Positions 8,404 through 17,321 of a stretch of 64,000 nt of DNA are shown here, one piece after another. The translations under genes and the position numbers were made by a program. Source of the DNA: Oceanobacillus kimchii X50. Lineage in GTDB: Bacteria > Bacillota > Bacilli > Bacillales > Amphibacillaceae. Numbering within the stretch: position 1 is the stretch's first letter; the number at the start of each line of letters is the position of its first letter. Location of the stretch: assembly GCF_000340475.1 (NCBI RefSeq), contig NZ_CM001792.1, positions 261,425 through 325,424 on the forward strand, read 5' to 3'. Below the pieces are notes generated by a model, which ran no database searches, was not told the DNA's origin, and saw nothing but the letters and a program-made list of their open reading frames with translations.

Positions 8404-9531
8404 TTGAAAACAAAATATAGTATGGTAAAAGAATATATTCTTTCAAAAATCTTAGACGGTACATTTAAACCCAATCAAAAGATTAGTTCAGAAAGTGAAT
8501 ATATGAAGCAATTTAATGTGAGTCGTCATACGGTTAGACTTGCGATTGGAGATTTAGTTAGTCAAGGATATTTATACAGAGAACAAGGGGCAGGTACTTT
8601 TTGTGCGGATCGCAAGAATATAATGAATTCAGCATCAGTGGTAAATCAAAAAAACATTGCTATAATGACAACGTATATTTCTGATTATATTTTCCCGTCC
8701 ATAATTAGAGGAGCTGAATCGGTCCTTAGTCAACAAGGTTATCAGGTAAGCTTGTTTAGTACGAATAACGATCATGAAAAAGAGAAGCAATTTTTACAAC
8801 AAATCCTAACTCAACATTTCGACGGAGTAATAATTGAACCAACTAGAAGTTCGATATCCAATCCTAATATAAATTATTATTTAAGTTTGGAGAAATCGCA
8901 AATACCATATATTATGATTAATTCATATTATGATGAGCTGGAACCACTAAGTCTTACGATGGATGATGAAGCAGGTGGTTATAAACAAACCGAACACCTA
9001 ATTAACTTAGGTCATAAGAATATCATTGGATTGTTTAAAACAGATGATATTCAAGGAAATAAACGGATGAAAGGTTATTTAAAAGCTCATAGAAAAAATA
9101 ATTTAACTATTGACCCAACAAACATAATAACGTATTTTACAAATGAAAAAGGAACAAAACCATTAAAAGAACTAAGTAGGTTACTAGATAATTCAACGGA
9201 GGAAAGACCTACTGCAATTGTTTGTTATAATGATGAACTTGCAATCAAATTACTTGATGTTCTTAGAGAAAGAAATATATCAGTACCCCATGATATGTCG
9301 ATCGTAGGATACGACGATTCATTCTTAGCTAAAGTTTCAGAAGTGAAATTGACTACAATTGCTCATCCGTTAAGTGAGATGGGATCAAAAGCAGCTGAAA
9401 TGATATTGAGTTTGGTAAAAGGTAATAAACCATTAACAAGAAAAAATGAATCGATTGTATATGAGCCAGAATTAATTATAAGAAATTCAACGATTTCCAT
9501 TAATAATCAAGAAGAAGAGATGCCTATATAA
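8404..9531 (+). CDS. araR: Arabinose repressor AraR (GntR-type DNA-binding domain fused to LacI-type sensor)
   Basis: A 375-residue transcriptional repressor. Residues 1-70 form a GntR winged helix (SESEYMKQFNVSRHTVRLAI, then LYREQGAGTF). The rest is a LacI/periplasmic-binding-like sugar sensor (IAIMTTYISDYIFPSIIRGA, later SIVGYDDSF). This two-family fusion is diagnostic of AraR, which releases its boxes when it binds L-arabinose. The TTG start follows GGGGGAG by five bases. AraR-like boxes lie at every transcription unit of the locus, including its own promoter. Length matches Bacillus subtilis AraR (about 360-380). Confidence 0.93.
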   Translation: MKTKYSMVKEYILSKILDGTFKPNQKISSESEYMKQFNVSRHTVRLAIGDLVSQGYLYREQGAGTFCADRKNIMNSASVVNQKNIAIMTTYISDYIFPSIIRGAESVLSQQGYQVSLFSTNNDHEKEKQFLQQILTQHFDGVIIEPTRSSISNPNINYYLSLEKSQIPYIMINSYYDELEPLSLTMDDEAGGYKQTEHLINLGHKNIIGLFKTDDIQGNKRMKGYLKAHRKNNLTIDPTNIITYFTNEKGTKPLKELSRLLDNSTEERPTAIVCYNDELAIKLLDVLRERNISVPHDMSIVGYDDSFLAKVSEVKLTTIAHPLSEMGSKAAEMILSLVKGNKPLTRKNESIVYEPELIIRNSTISINNQEEEMPI

Positions 9532-9544
9532 AGGCATCTTTTTT
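9518..9544 (+). terminator. Terminator overlapping the end of araR
   Basis: AGATGCC (9518-9524) pairs with GGCATCT (9533-9539), followed by six T. The stem includes the araR stop codon and abuts the AraR box at 9545. Confidence 0.8.
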
Positions 9545-9662
9545 ACTTATGCGTATAAGTTGTAAATATAATTCAAGTAAGTTATTGACTAATTTTTGTT
9601 AAAGTGCTAATATTTACACAATAAACAACTTATCAGTCTAACTAGAATTCATACGTACATTT
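9545..9662 (+). promoter_or_regulatory. Promoter of the sugar ABC operon flanked by two AraR boxes
   Basis: TTGACT (9585-9590) is 17 bases from TAATAT (9608-9613). AraR-like boxes lie on both sides: ACTTATGCGTATAAGT (9545-9560), nearly a perfect palindrome, and ATTCATACGTACATTT (9647-9662). Their centres are 102 bp apart, about ten turns, which suits a repression loop around the promoter. Confidence 0.8.
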
Positions 9663-9710
9663 AAGGTGTATATCTTTCTTAATAAGGGGGATAGAGTTAA
9701 TTAGATAAAT

Positions 9711-9724
9711 TGTAAGCGCTTAAT
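9711..9724 (+). promoter_or_regulatory. Catabolite-responsive element (cre) near the araN ribosome site
   Basis: TGTAAGCGCTTAAT matches the CcpA consensus TGWAANCGNTNWCA except in the last two bases. It lies just ahead of the AGGAGG site, downstream of the promoter, where CcpA would act as a transcription roadblock. Confidence 0.6.
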
Positions 9725-9739
9725 AAAAGGAGGGTTAAA

Positions 9740-11074
9740 ATGAAAAAGTTTTATTTACTTATTTTATTAATTATTTCCACCCTATTAGTTGCATGTGGTG
9801 GTGGCGGTGATGAAGAAGCACAGGCTGATGAAACTAGTGTTATTGGTGATGATATTGAAGGAGCTACAGAATTAACCTATTGGACATTTGCGACACAACA
9901 TGTCGATTTATTTGAAGAATCTGCTAAAAGATGGAATGAAGAAAATCCGGATAATCCTATTAAATTAGTTGCAGAGGCTTATCCATTTGATCAAATGCAT
10001 AATAATCTTTTACTGTCTTTACAATCAGGAAAAGGCGCACCAGATATTGTTGATATTGAGCTTGGTAGATTTGCAAATTACTTACAAGGTGAACCTCAAT
10101 TAGAATCAATGAATGAGTATGTTGAACCTATAATCAATCAAGTGGTAGACTCACGTTTTGAAATTTATGCAAAAGATGGAGAGTATTATGGTATCCCAAC
10201 GCATGTGGGAGCAACAGTGATGTATTACAATACTGAAATTATGGATGAAGCTGGTGTAGATATTGATTCTATTAAAACTTGGGACGATTTTGTAAATGCT
10301 GGTAAAGAAGTTGTCGCGAATACAGATTCAGTTATGTGGAATGTCAGCACAACGGATTGGTTAATGGACTACTGGCCAATGATTTCCCAACAGGATACGG
10401 ATATGTTTGATGAAAACGGCAATCTAATCATGGATAGCCAGACACATATTGATACATTACAATTCTTACAAGATGTCATTTATGAACATGAAATAGCAGA
10501 GTTAACTCCTGGTGGTATGAACCAATCTGAAGAATTCTACGGATACATGTCGGAAGGAAAATCAGCAAGTATATTAGCTCCTATTTGGTATATGGGACGT
10601 TTTCTTGATAATATGCCGGAATTGGAAGGTAAGATTGCAATTAGACCAATGCCTGCATGGGAAGAAGGTGGAGATCGTTCTGCTGGAATGGGGGGAACTG
10701 GGACTGTAGTTACGAACCAAACCGAAGAGGTAGAACTTGCTAAAGAGTTTTTAGCATACACAAAATTATCTGAGGAAGGTAGTCAAGATCTTTGGACGGT
10801 ACTTGGATTTGATCCTCCGAGATGGGATGTATGGGAAAGCGAAGCGGTGAGAGAAAATAATAAATATTATCAATATTTTGGGGATAACATATTCGATGTA
10901 TTGTTAGATGTACGAGAGGAGATCAATGTATTAAATATTACAGAATATACTCCAGATGTAGTAACGGAGTATAATACAAACGTGGCGGAGAATGTTTTAA
11001 GGCAACAAGCACAAACGCCGGAAGAAGCGCTTAAACAAGCTTCCGAGACGATTAAGTCTAGTATGAATGAATAA
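9740..11074 (+). CDS. araN: Sugar ABC transporter substrate-binding lipoprotein (AraN-like)
   Basis: Extracytoplasmic lipoprotein that captures arabinose oligomers for the AraPQ permease. The signal peptide ends in the lipobox LVAC with Cys19 lipidated, followed by a Gly/acidic spacer. The mature part has family 1 binding-protein features: LTYWTF near 48, GAPDIVDIELGRF near 105, then YGIPTHVGATVMYYN near 145. 444 residues is typical. It is first in the unit and followed by a terminator, which would make it more abundant than the permeases. As in other bacilli the ATPase is probably shared (MsmX-type) and encoded elsewhere; none is present here. Confidence 0.9.
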   Translation: MKKFYLLILLIISTLLVACGGGGDEEAQADETSVIGDDIEGATELTYWTFATQHVDLFEESAKRWNEENPDNPIKLVAEAYPFDQMHNNLLLSLQSGKGAPDIVDIELGRFANYLQGEPQLESMNEYVEPIINQVVDSRFEIYAKDGEYYGIPTHVGATVMYYNTEIMDEAGVDIDSIKTWDDFVNAGKEVVANTDSVMWNVSTTDWLMDYWPMISQQDTDMFDENGNLIMDSQTHIDTLQFLQDVIYEHEIAELTPGGMNQSEEFYGYMSEGKSASILAPIWYMGRFLDNMPELEGKIAIRPMPAWEEGGDRSAGMGGTGTVVTNQTEEVELAKEFLAYTKLSEEGSQDLWTVLGFDPPRWDVWESEAVRENNKYYQYFGDNIFDVLLDVREEINVLNITEYTPDVVTEYNTNVAENVLRQQAQTPEEALKQASETIKSSMNE

Positions 11075-11080
11075 ACTTAA

Positions 11081-11114
11081 GAAGAGTAGGATGGTCATAC
11101 CTGCTCTTCTTTTA
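11081..11114 (+). terminator. Terminator between araN and abfA
   Basis: GAAGAGTAGG (11081-11090) pairs with CCTGCTCTTC (11100-11109) with one G-U pair, followed by TTTT. Probably partial, giving excess binding protein. Confidence 0.85.
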
Positions 11115-11132
11115 TGTAAAATAACAAAAATA

Positions 11133-11215
11133 TTGAATTATAAGAAAAATGATGTATAATAACCATATTGCAACTTATACGTACAAATTAATAACTGCAA
11201 ATGAAACCGTATACA
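11133..11215 (+). promoter_or_regulatory. abfA promoter with AraR box and cre site
   Basis: TTGAAT (11133-11138) is 16 bases from TATAAT (11155-11160). An AraR-like box ACTTATACGTACAAAT (11173-11188) lies just past the start site. A cre-like TGAAACCGTATACA (11202-11215) matches the CcpA consensus at all but one position. This implies arabinose induction and carbon-catabolite repression. Confidence 0.78.
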
Positions 11216-11236
11216 AATATGGATTGAGGAGAGTGA

Positions 11237-12757
<1,521 letters not shown>

Positions 12758-12858
12758 CGAAATTGAATTGAAAATGAGTCAATTTCATAATTGCCAATTA
12801 TTATTAAAAAAAAGAATAATTAGTAGTTATATATTATTGATCGGAATATAGGAACAAC

Positions 12859-12997
12859 TTGATTTTGATTGGAATGGAAGGCGGCGACTCCTGGTCAGAA
12901 CAGGGAGTTTGAAGATTCTCTCAGAAATTGTGTTCTTCTTTTACAAGTAAGCTAAAACCCAGTGTCTTCGGAAAGCGTCGTCTGCAATGGAGATCAA
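12859..12997. repeat. Dispersed repeat, diverged copy, in the abfA-araP gap
   Basis: The left part (TTGATTGG-like then GGAAGGCGGCGACTCCTG) and the right part (TTCGGAAAGCGTCGTCTGCA, then GGAGATCAA) match the ends of a small intergenic repeat common in Bacillaceae; the middle is diverged. The arms are partly complementary, so the transcript can fold. It lies inside the presumed ara transcript and may tune araPQ expression. Confidence 0.65.
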
Positions 12998-13065
12998 ACA
13001 GCATCACATTCGAATTTCATATAAATTATCTTATTATGAAATTGGTTCAAATAGGAGGGAATAAA

Positions 13066-14046
13066 ATGGAGTCAATGTCAAATTCTGAAGAACTCTCGCA
13101 TCAAAAACCTGGATCTATTCAGAAAGGCAAACCACCAAAACCAAAAAAGCCAAACAATAAATTTCTCAATTTTATTAATTCGAGAAAAGTTGTACCATAT
13201 TTATTTGTTTCGCCATTCATATTGTCTTTCTTGGTGTTAACGTTATATCCAGCAATACAAGGGATAACAATGAGTTTTCAGCAAATCCTCCCTGGACAAA
13301 ATACATTTATTGGTTTTTCTAATTATGAACGATTGTTCAATCCAGTATTTTTCAAAGCACTTTCTAATACATCACTTTATGTATTATTTACTGTGTTGAT
13401 TCTAACAGTATTACCATTGTTTTTAGCAGTGTTTTTAGATTCAAAATTTGTGAAGTTTAAGACTCTTTTCCGTGCCTCTCTATTTATACCTGCATTAACA
13501 TCGACGATTGTCGGCGGTATGATTTTTCGGTTAATGTTTGGTGAACAGGATACAGCTGTGGCAAATCAAATTATTAATTTTCTTGGATTTGAGACCATGA
13601 ATTGGAGGTTTACAGCTTGGTCGGCTATTTTCTTAATGGTTATTTTAGCATCTTGGCGCTGGATAGGGGTTAATATTTTATATTTTCTTGCCGCCTTACA
13701 AAATATTCCACGAGAGTTATATGAAGCAGCTGAAATCGACGGTGCATCGAAATGGCAAAAACTTCGATTTATTACTGTTCCGCAATTAAAACCGATAATT
13801 ATTTTTGTTAGTTCGATTACGATTATTAACGGATTTAGAATGTTTGAAGAGAGTTTTGTATTTTGGGAAGCTGGTTCGCCTGGAAATATAGGCCTATCGG
13901 TTGTTGGTTACATCTATCAAGAGGGAATCCGTCAAAATGATATGGGGTTCGGAGCGGCAATAGGAGTAGTTTTAATGTTGATAATTGCTGTTGTAAGTAT
14001 GATTTACTTGATTGCAACAGGGGCCTTTAAGAAGGGGGATCAGTAA
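13066..14046 (+). CDS. araP: Sugar ABC transporter permease AraP
   Basis: Inner-membrane permease of the arabino-oligosaccharide importer, MalF-like family. Six membrane segments follow a Pro/Lys-rich cytoplasmic tail (1-40). The EAA loop (EAAEIDGASKWQKLRF from 220) contacts the ATPase. The ATG at 13066 is chosen because AGGAGGGA stands five bases upstream; the open frame extends back to 12928 through repeat DNA without a start site. araQ begins two bases after its stop. 326 residues is normal. Confidence 0.92.
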   Translation: MESMSNSEELSHQKPGSIQKGKPPKPKKPNNKFLNFINSRKVVPYLFVSPFILSFLVLTLYPAIQGITMSFQQILPGQNTFIGFSNYERLFNPVFFKALSNTSLYVLFTVLILTVLPLFLAVFLDSKFVKFKTLFRASLFIPALTSTIVGGMIFRLMFGEQDTAVANQIINFLGFETMNWRFTAWSAIFLMVILASWRWIGVNILYFLAALQNIPRELYEAAEIDGASKWQKLRFITVPQLKPIIIFVSSITIINGFRMFEESFVFWEAGSPGNIGLSVVGYIYQEGIRQNDMGFGAAIGVVLMLIIAVVSMIYLIATGAFKKGDQ

Positions 14047-14047
14047 A

Positions 14048-14890
14048 ATGGTAGAAAAAAGAAAGAATACAATACTTACATGGATAGGCACAATTAGTTT
14101 TACTATTATATCCCTTATAGCGTTATTCCCAATTATTAGTTTGATTATATCATCGTTTCGTCCATCTTCAGAATTAATGCGACAAGGAATATCTTTTAAA
14201 ATCAATTTGAGTGAATTAAGTCTCGATAATTATACTTATTTATTTACTCAAGCAGGCGAATATTGGGCATGGTATGGAAATAGCTTGGTTATCTCAGCTT
14301 TGACCATCATTCTTTCATTATTCTTTTCTTCAATGGTTGGATATGCATTAGCAGTATATGATTTTAAAGGAAAAAATTTATTCTTTGTCTTAGTTTTATT
14401 AATACTTATGATACCTTTTGAAATTTTGATGCTACCTCTCTATCAGCTTATGATAAATACACAATTAATTGATACTTATTTTGCGGTTATATTACCAATG
14501 GTGGTGGCTCCAGTTGCTGTATTCTTCTTTAGACAATATGCGTTAGGATTACCAGTACAGTTAATGGATGCAGCTCGAATTGACGGAAGCACCGAATATG
14601 GCATTTTCTTTAAAATAATGTTGCCTTTAATGGGTCCTTCCTTAGCAGCAATGGCAATTCTGCAAGGTTTATCAAGCTGGAATAACTTTTTATGGCCGTT
14701 ATTGGTACTCAGATCTAACGATATGTTTACGCTTCCTTTAGGATTAGCTACTTTACTTACACCATATGGAAATAATTATGACGTACTTATTGTTGGATCA
14801 GTCTTAACAATTATACCAATTGTAATTTTGTTTATTTTCTTCCAACGTTATTTTATTGCAGGATTAACGACCGGTGGAGTAAAAGGTTAA
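14048..14890 (+). CDS. araQ: Sugar ABC transporter permease AraQ
   Basis: Second permease subunit, MalG-like, forming the AraPQ channel. There are six membrane segments and an EAA loop (DAARIDGSTEYGIFFKIMLP from 174). The C-terminal end GLTTGGVKG is typical of this family. AAGGGGGATC overlaps the end of araP, and the start lies two bases past the araP stop, so translation is coupled. 280 residues matches Bacillus AraQ. It would need an ATPase encoded elsewhere. Confidence 0.93.
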   Translation: MVEKRKNTILTWIGTISFTIISLIALFPIISLIISSFRPSSELMRQGISFKINLSELSLDNYTYLFTQAGEYWAWYGNSLVISALTIILSLFFSSMVGYALAVYDFKGKNLFFVLVLLILMIPFEILMLPLYQLMINTQLIDTYFAVILPMVVAPVAVFFFRQYALGLPVQLMDAARIDGSTEYGIFFKIMLPLMGPSLAAMAILQGLSSWNNFLWPLLVLRSNDMFTLPLGLATLLTPYGNNYDVLIVGSVLTIIPIVILFIFFQRYFIAGLTTGGVKG

Positions 14891-14908
14891 AGACAAAGGT
14901 GGAGATAT

Positions 14909-15541
14909 ATGATGTACTCTGGTGGTTTGATACATTCAATCGATCGAATTTTTGTTTGGATTTCTAAAGCAGCGTTACTCCAGCTAATCTGGTTATGGTA
15001 TACCATTGCTGGATTAATAGTTTTGGGTATATTCCCTGCGACGATTGCTGCCTTAGGAATAGCTAGAAAATGGCTGCAAGGAAATGACGATATTCCGATT
15101 TGGAAGACATTCAAACAAATATATGTTGATGAGTTTAAAAAATCAAATGTATTAGGATGGGTGCTACTTACGGTAGGAATAGTTCTATATTTAAATTTCA
15201 AAGTCATAGAGAGTTATCCAATGAATTTGCCAATAGTAGTACCATTTTCATTTTATTTGATTATACTTTTTTATTTTATCGTATTTGTTTGGTCCTTTCC
15301 GCTGTTAACACACTATAATACTTCTGTTTTAAAACTGTTGAAGATTGCTTTTATTATCGGAATCTCAAAAATTCATGTTTCTCTATTGATTATGATTAGT
15401 TTATTTTCCGTTGTATATGTTTCATTGCAATTTCCTGCATTTTTATTTTTGTTCTTTTCTAGTTTAATTGCAGTAGTGTGGATTTGGTTCTCCTTACGTG
15501 TTTTTAAGAAGATGGATAAAGAACAAACGAATGAGATGTAA
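14909..15541 (+). CDS. DUF624 (YesL-like) membrane protein
   Basis: A 210-residue integral membrane protein with about five hydrophobic segments. The family signature is GIFPATIAALGIARKWLQGND, here near residues 40-60, which also holds the conserved Trp55. DUF624 proteins are regularly encoded beside oligosaccharide ABC transporters (for example yesL in the rhamnogalacturonan cluster), but their role is unknown. Two adjacent ATG codons follow AAAGGTGGAG; either could be used. It sits between araQ and araM in the same direction with 18- and 26-base gaps. Confidence 0.85.
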   Translation: MMYSGGLIHSIDRIFVWISKAALLQLIWLWYTIAGLIVLGIFPATIAALGIARKWLQGNDDIPIWKTFKQIYVDEFKKSNVLGWVLLTVGIVLYLNFKVIESYPMNLPIVVPFSFYLIILFYFIVFVWSFPLLTHYNTSVLKLLKIAFIIGISKIHVSLLIMISLFSVVYVSLQFPAFLFLFFSSLIAVVWIWFSLRVFKKMDKEQTNEM

Positions 15542-15567
15542 CGATTTAAAACTATTGGAGGGATAGT

Positions 15568-16770
15568 ATGGTAAGCTTAGAAAAAATCAATATTCTTGCT
15601 CAAAATTTAAATTTGGAACATGTCGAATTACCGTCTATTTTTCTTGGTCAAGGAGTAATAAAGGAAATAACGGAGTATTTAAAACAAAAAGAGTTCCAAC
15701 ATATTACGATTGTTGTAGATAACAATACGTATGAAGCTGCAGGTAATAGAATTAAATCAAATGTAATAAATGAAGGAATTGAAGTCAATGTAGTGGTTCT
15801 GACAGACAATGAACATCAACAAGTTATTGCTGATGAACAAACGTTGGTGGAACTTTTTACAAAAACATCAGTGTATACGGATGTGTATATTGCTGTTGGA
15901 TCCGGTACTATTCATGATATTACTCGTTTTTGTGCTTACTATATGAAACTGCCATTTATATCCGTGCCGACTGCTGCATCTGTCGATGGATTCACATCGA
16001 AAGGGGCACCTGTCATCTTGAAAGGAGTGAAGAAAACACTTCAAACTTCCTCACCGATAGCAGTTTTTGCAGATACAAACATTTTAGCAAACTCTCCAAA
16101 AGAACTTACAGCAGCAGGATTTGGGGATATGATTGCAAAATATACATCGCTGATAGATTGGAAGATTTCAGCATGGATAGCAAATGAACCATATAATCAA
16201 CAGGCTGCAGATATTACAAAAGCTTCTTTACAACTTTGTGTAGATCACCGTGAAGAAATCGCGGACCGGAGCAGTTATGGATTGGAAATCCTAATGAAAG
16301 CATTAATTGAATCTGGATTAGTTATGCTATTATTGAATTATTCTCGACCAGCTTCCGGAGCTGAACATCATCTGTCTCATTATTGGGAAATGTCCTTATT
16401 AGAAAAAGATAAAAAACAACTATTACATGGAGCAAAGGTTGGGGTCGCTAGTACGATTATTATCAATGAATATAAGAATGAATTGGCAACAAAAAGTTTC
16501 GATTCATTTATTGGAACAACTTTTGAACAACAACTAAAGCAACATTGGCCAGAGATAATGACTCTAATAGATAAGCTACCTTCAGTAAAAGAAGTAGCTG
16601 AGATGTTATCACTTGTTCATGGACCTTCAACGGTTGAAGAATTAGGATTAGAGAAAGAGTTAGTACTAGAAAGTCTACAGAATGCGCACACGTTGCGAGA
16701 GAGATGTACAGGTCTCTTTCTATTAAATACATTATCAACTCATAATCGGATAATAGGTTATGAGTTGTAA
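15568..16770 (+). CDS. araM: sn-Glycerol-1-phosphate dehydrogenase AraM
   Basis: NAD(P)H-dependent, metal-dependent dehydrogenase converting dihydroxyacetone phosphate to sn-glycerol-1-phosphate, the head group of heptaprenylglyceryl phosphate ether lipids in bacilli. The NAD motif GSGTIHD is at 111-117 and TAASVDGFTSKGAP at 135-148. Metal ligands are likely Asp187 (GFGDM), His267 (AEHHLSHYWE) and His287 (LLHGAK). 400 residues and the place in an ara operon match Bacillus subtilis AraM. No direct arabinose role is known. The next gene starts before its stop codon. Confidence 0.92.
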   Translation: MVSLEKINILAQNLNLEHVELPSIFLGQGVIKEITEYLKQKEFQHITIVVDNNTYEAAGNRIKSNVINEGIEVNVVVLTDNEHQQVIADEQTLVELFTKTSVYTDVYIAVGSGTIHDITRFCAYYMKLPFISVPTAASVDGFTSKGAPVILKGVKKTLQTSSPIAVFADTNILANSPKELTAAGFGDMIAKYTSLIDWKISAWIANEPYNQQAADITKASLQLCVDHREEIADRSSYGLEILMKALIESGLVMLLLNYSRPASGAEHHLSHYWEMSLLEKDKKQLLHGAKVGVASTIIINEYKNELATKSFDSFIGTTFEQQLKQHWPEIMTLIDKLPSVKEVAEMLSLVHGPSTVEELGLEKELVLESLQNAHTLRERCTGLFLLNTLSTHNRIIGYEL

Positions 16771-17014
16771 AGGCTGCAATAGGAAAACTGACTTTTCCTC
16801 AATTCAAGTGGATGAACTTGTAAAAGAACAGCTTGCTTTGGAAGAGGATTTAGTTGATGACGCAATATTTGAACATAGACTAGACAAGTGTAATCAATGT
16901 ACAGCCTTGCTCAATCAAACCACTTGCAGTTATTGTGGTTGCTTTGTAAAGTTTAGAGCGCGATTAGCTTATAAAACATGTCCCTATCCATCTGGAGGAA
17001 AGTGGGATATCTGA
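16760..17014 (+). CDS. DUF6171 cysteine-rich small protein
   Basis: An 84-residue protein with two paired-cysteine sets: CKGC near residues 3-6 and CNQC (44-47), then CSYCGCF (56-62) and a final CPYP before Lys-Trp. This looks like a zinc-binding or iron-sulfur module and matches the small DUF6171 proteins of Bacillaceae, whose function is unknown. Its ATG lies 11 bases before the end of araM, so it is translationally coupled. It may be a structural zinc-ribbon partner; nothing in the context says of what. Confidence 0.75.
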   Translation: MSCKGCNRKTDFSSIQVDELVKEQLALEEDLVDDAIFEHRLDKCNQCTALLNQTTCSYCGCFVKFRARLAYKTCPYPSGGKWDI

Positions 17015-17037
17015 TGTTAGGTTTGGGAGGAATAGAG

Positions 17038-17097
17038 ATGGAAAAACCTCTTATAATTGCGATATCTTCTGTTTCAGGCCAAAACGTATTTAGTTAA
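17038..17097 (+). pseudogene. 5' remnant of a P-loop nucleoside/uridine kinase-like gene
   Basis: After GGGAGGAATAGAG an ATG opens MEKPLIIAISSVSGQNVFS and stops. The first 14 residues are what precedes a Walker A loop (SVSGGGKTT) in uridine-kinase-like P-loop proteins, but the GGKT is missing and the frame ends after five more codons. A deletion just after SVSG removed almost the whole gene. An intact start and ribosome site mean a 19-residue peptide could still be made. Confidence 0.6.
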
Positions 17098-17125
17098 CAG
17101 AACAGTATCAATTATTGACATAGGA

Positions 17126-17162
17126 AAGAAGTTATCTAAATTTATTTGATAGCTTCTTTTTG
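17126..17162 (+). terminator. Terminator closing the arabinose transcript
   Basis: AAGAAGTTATC pairs with GATAGCTTCTT (11 bp, one G-U, loop of 11), followed by a run of T. Confidence 0.85.
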
Positions 17163-17321
17163 TGTATTATAACTCATGAGTAAAAATAAGAATTCGTTCT
17201 ATTAGCTTATTTTTTCCATTTTATGTAAGGAAATCTGACAAACTCCTAGATATCTATTTGGATAAAGATATGATTTTAGTAGAATCATTCTTTCAAAATA
17301 GATTTACAGGAGGCGGAAACC

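Noticed and set aside
12928..13065. Longer N-terminus for AraP starting at 12928
   Set aside because: The extra frame runs through a repeat element and has no ribosome site; ATG 13066 has AGGAGGGA.
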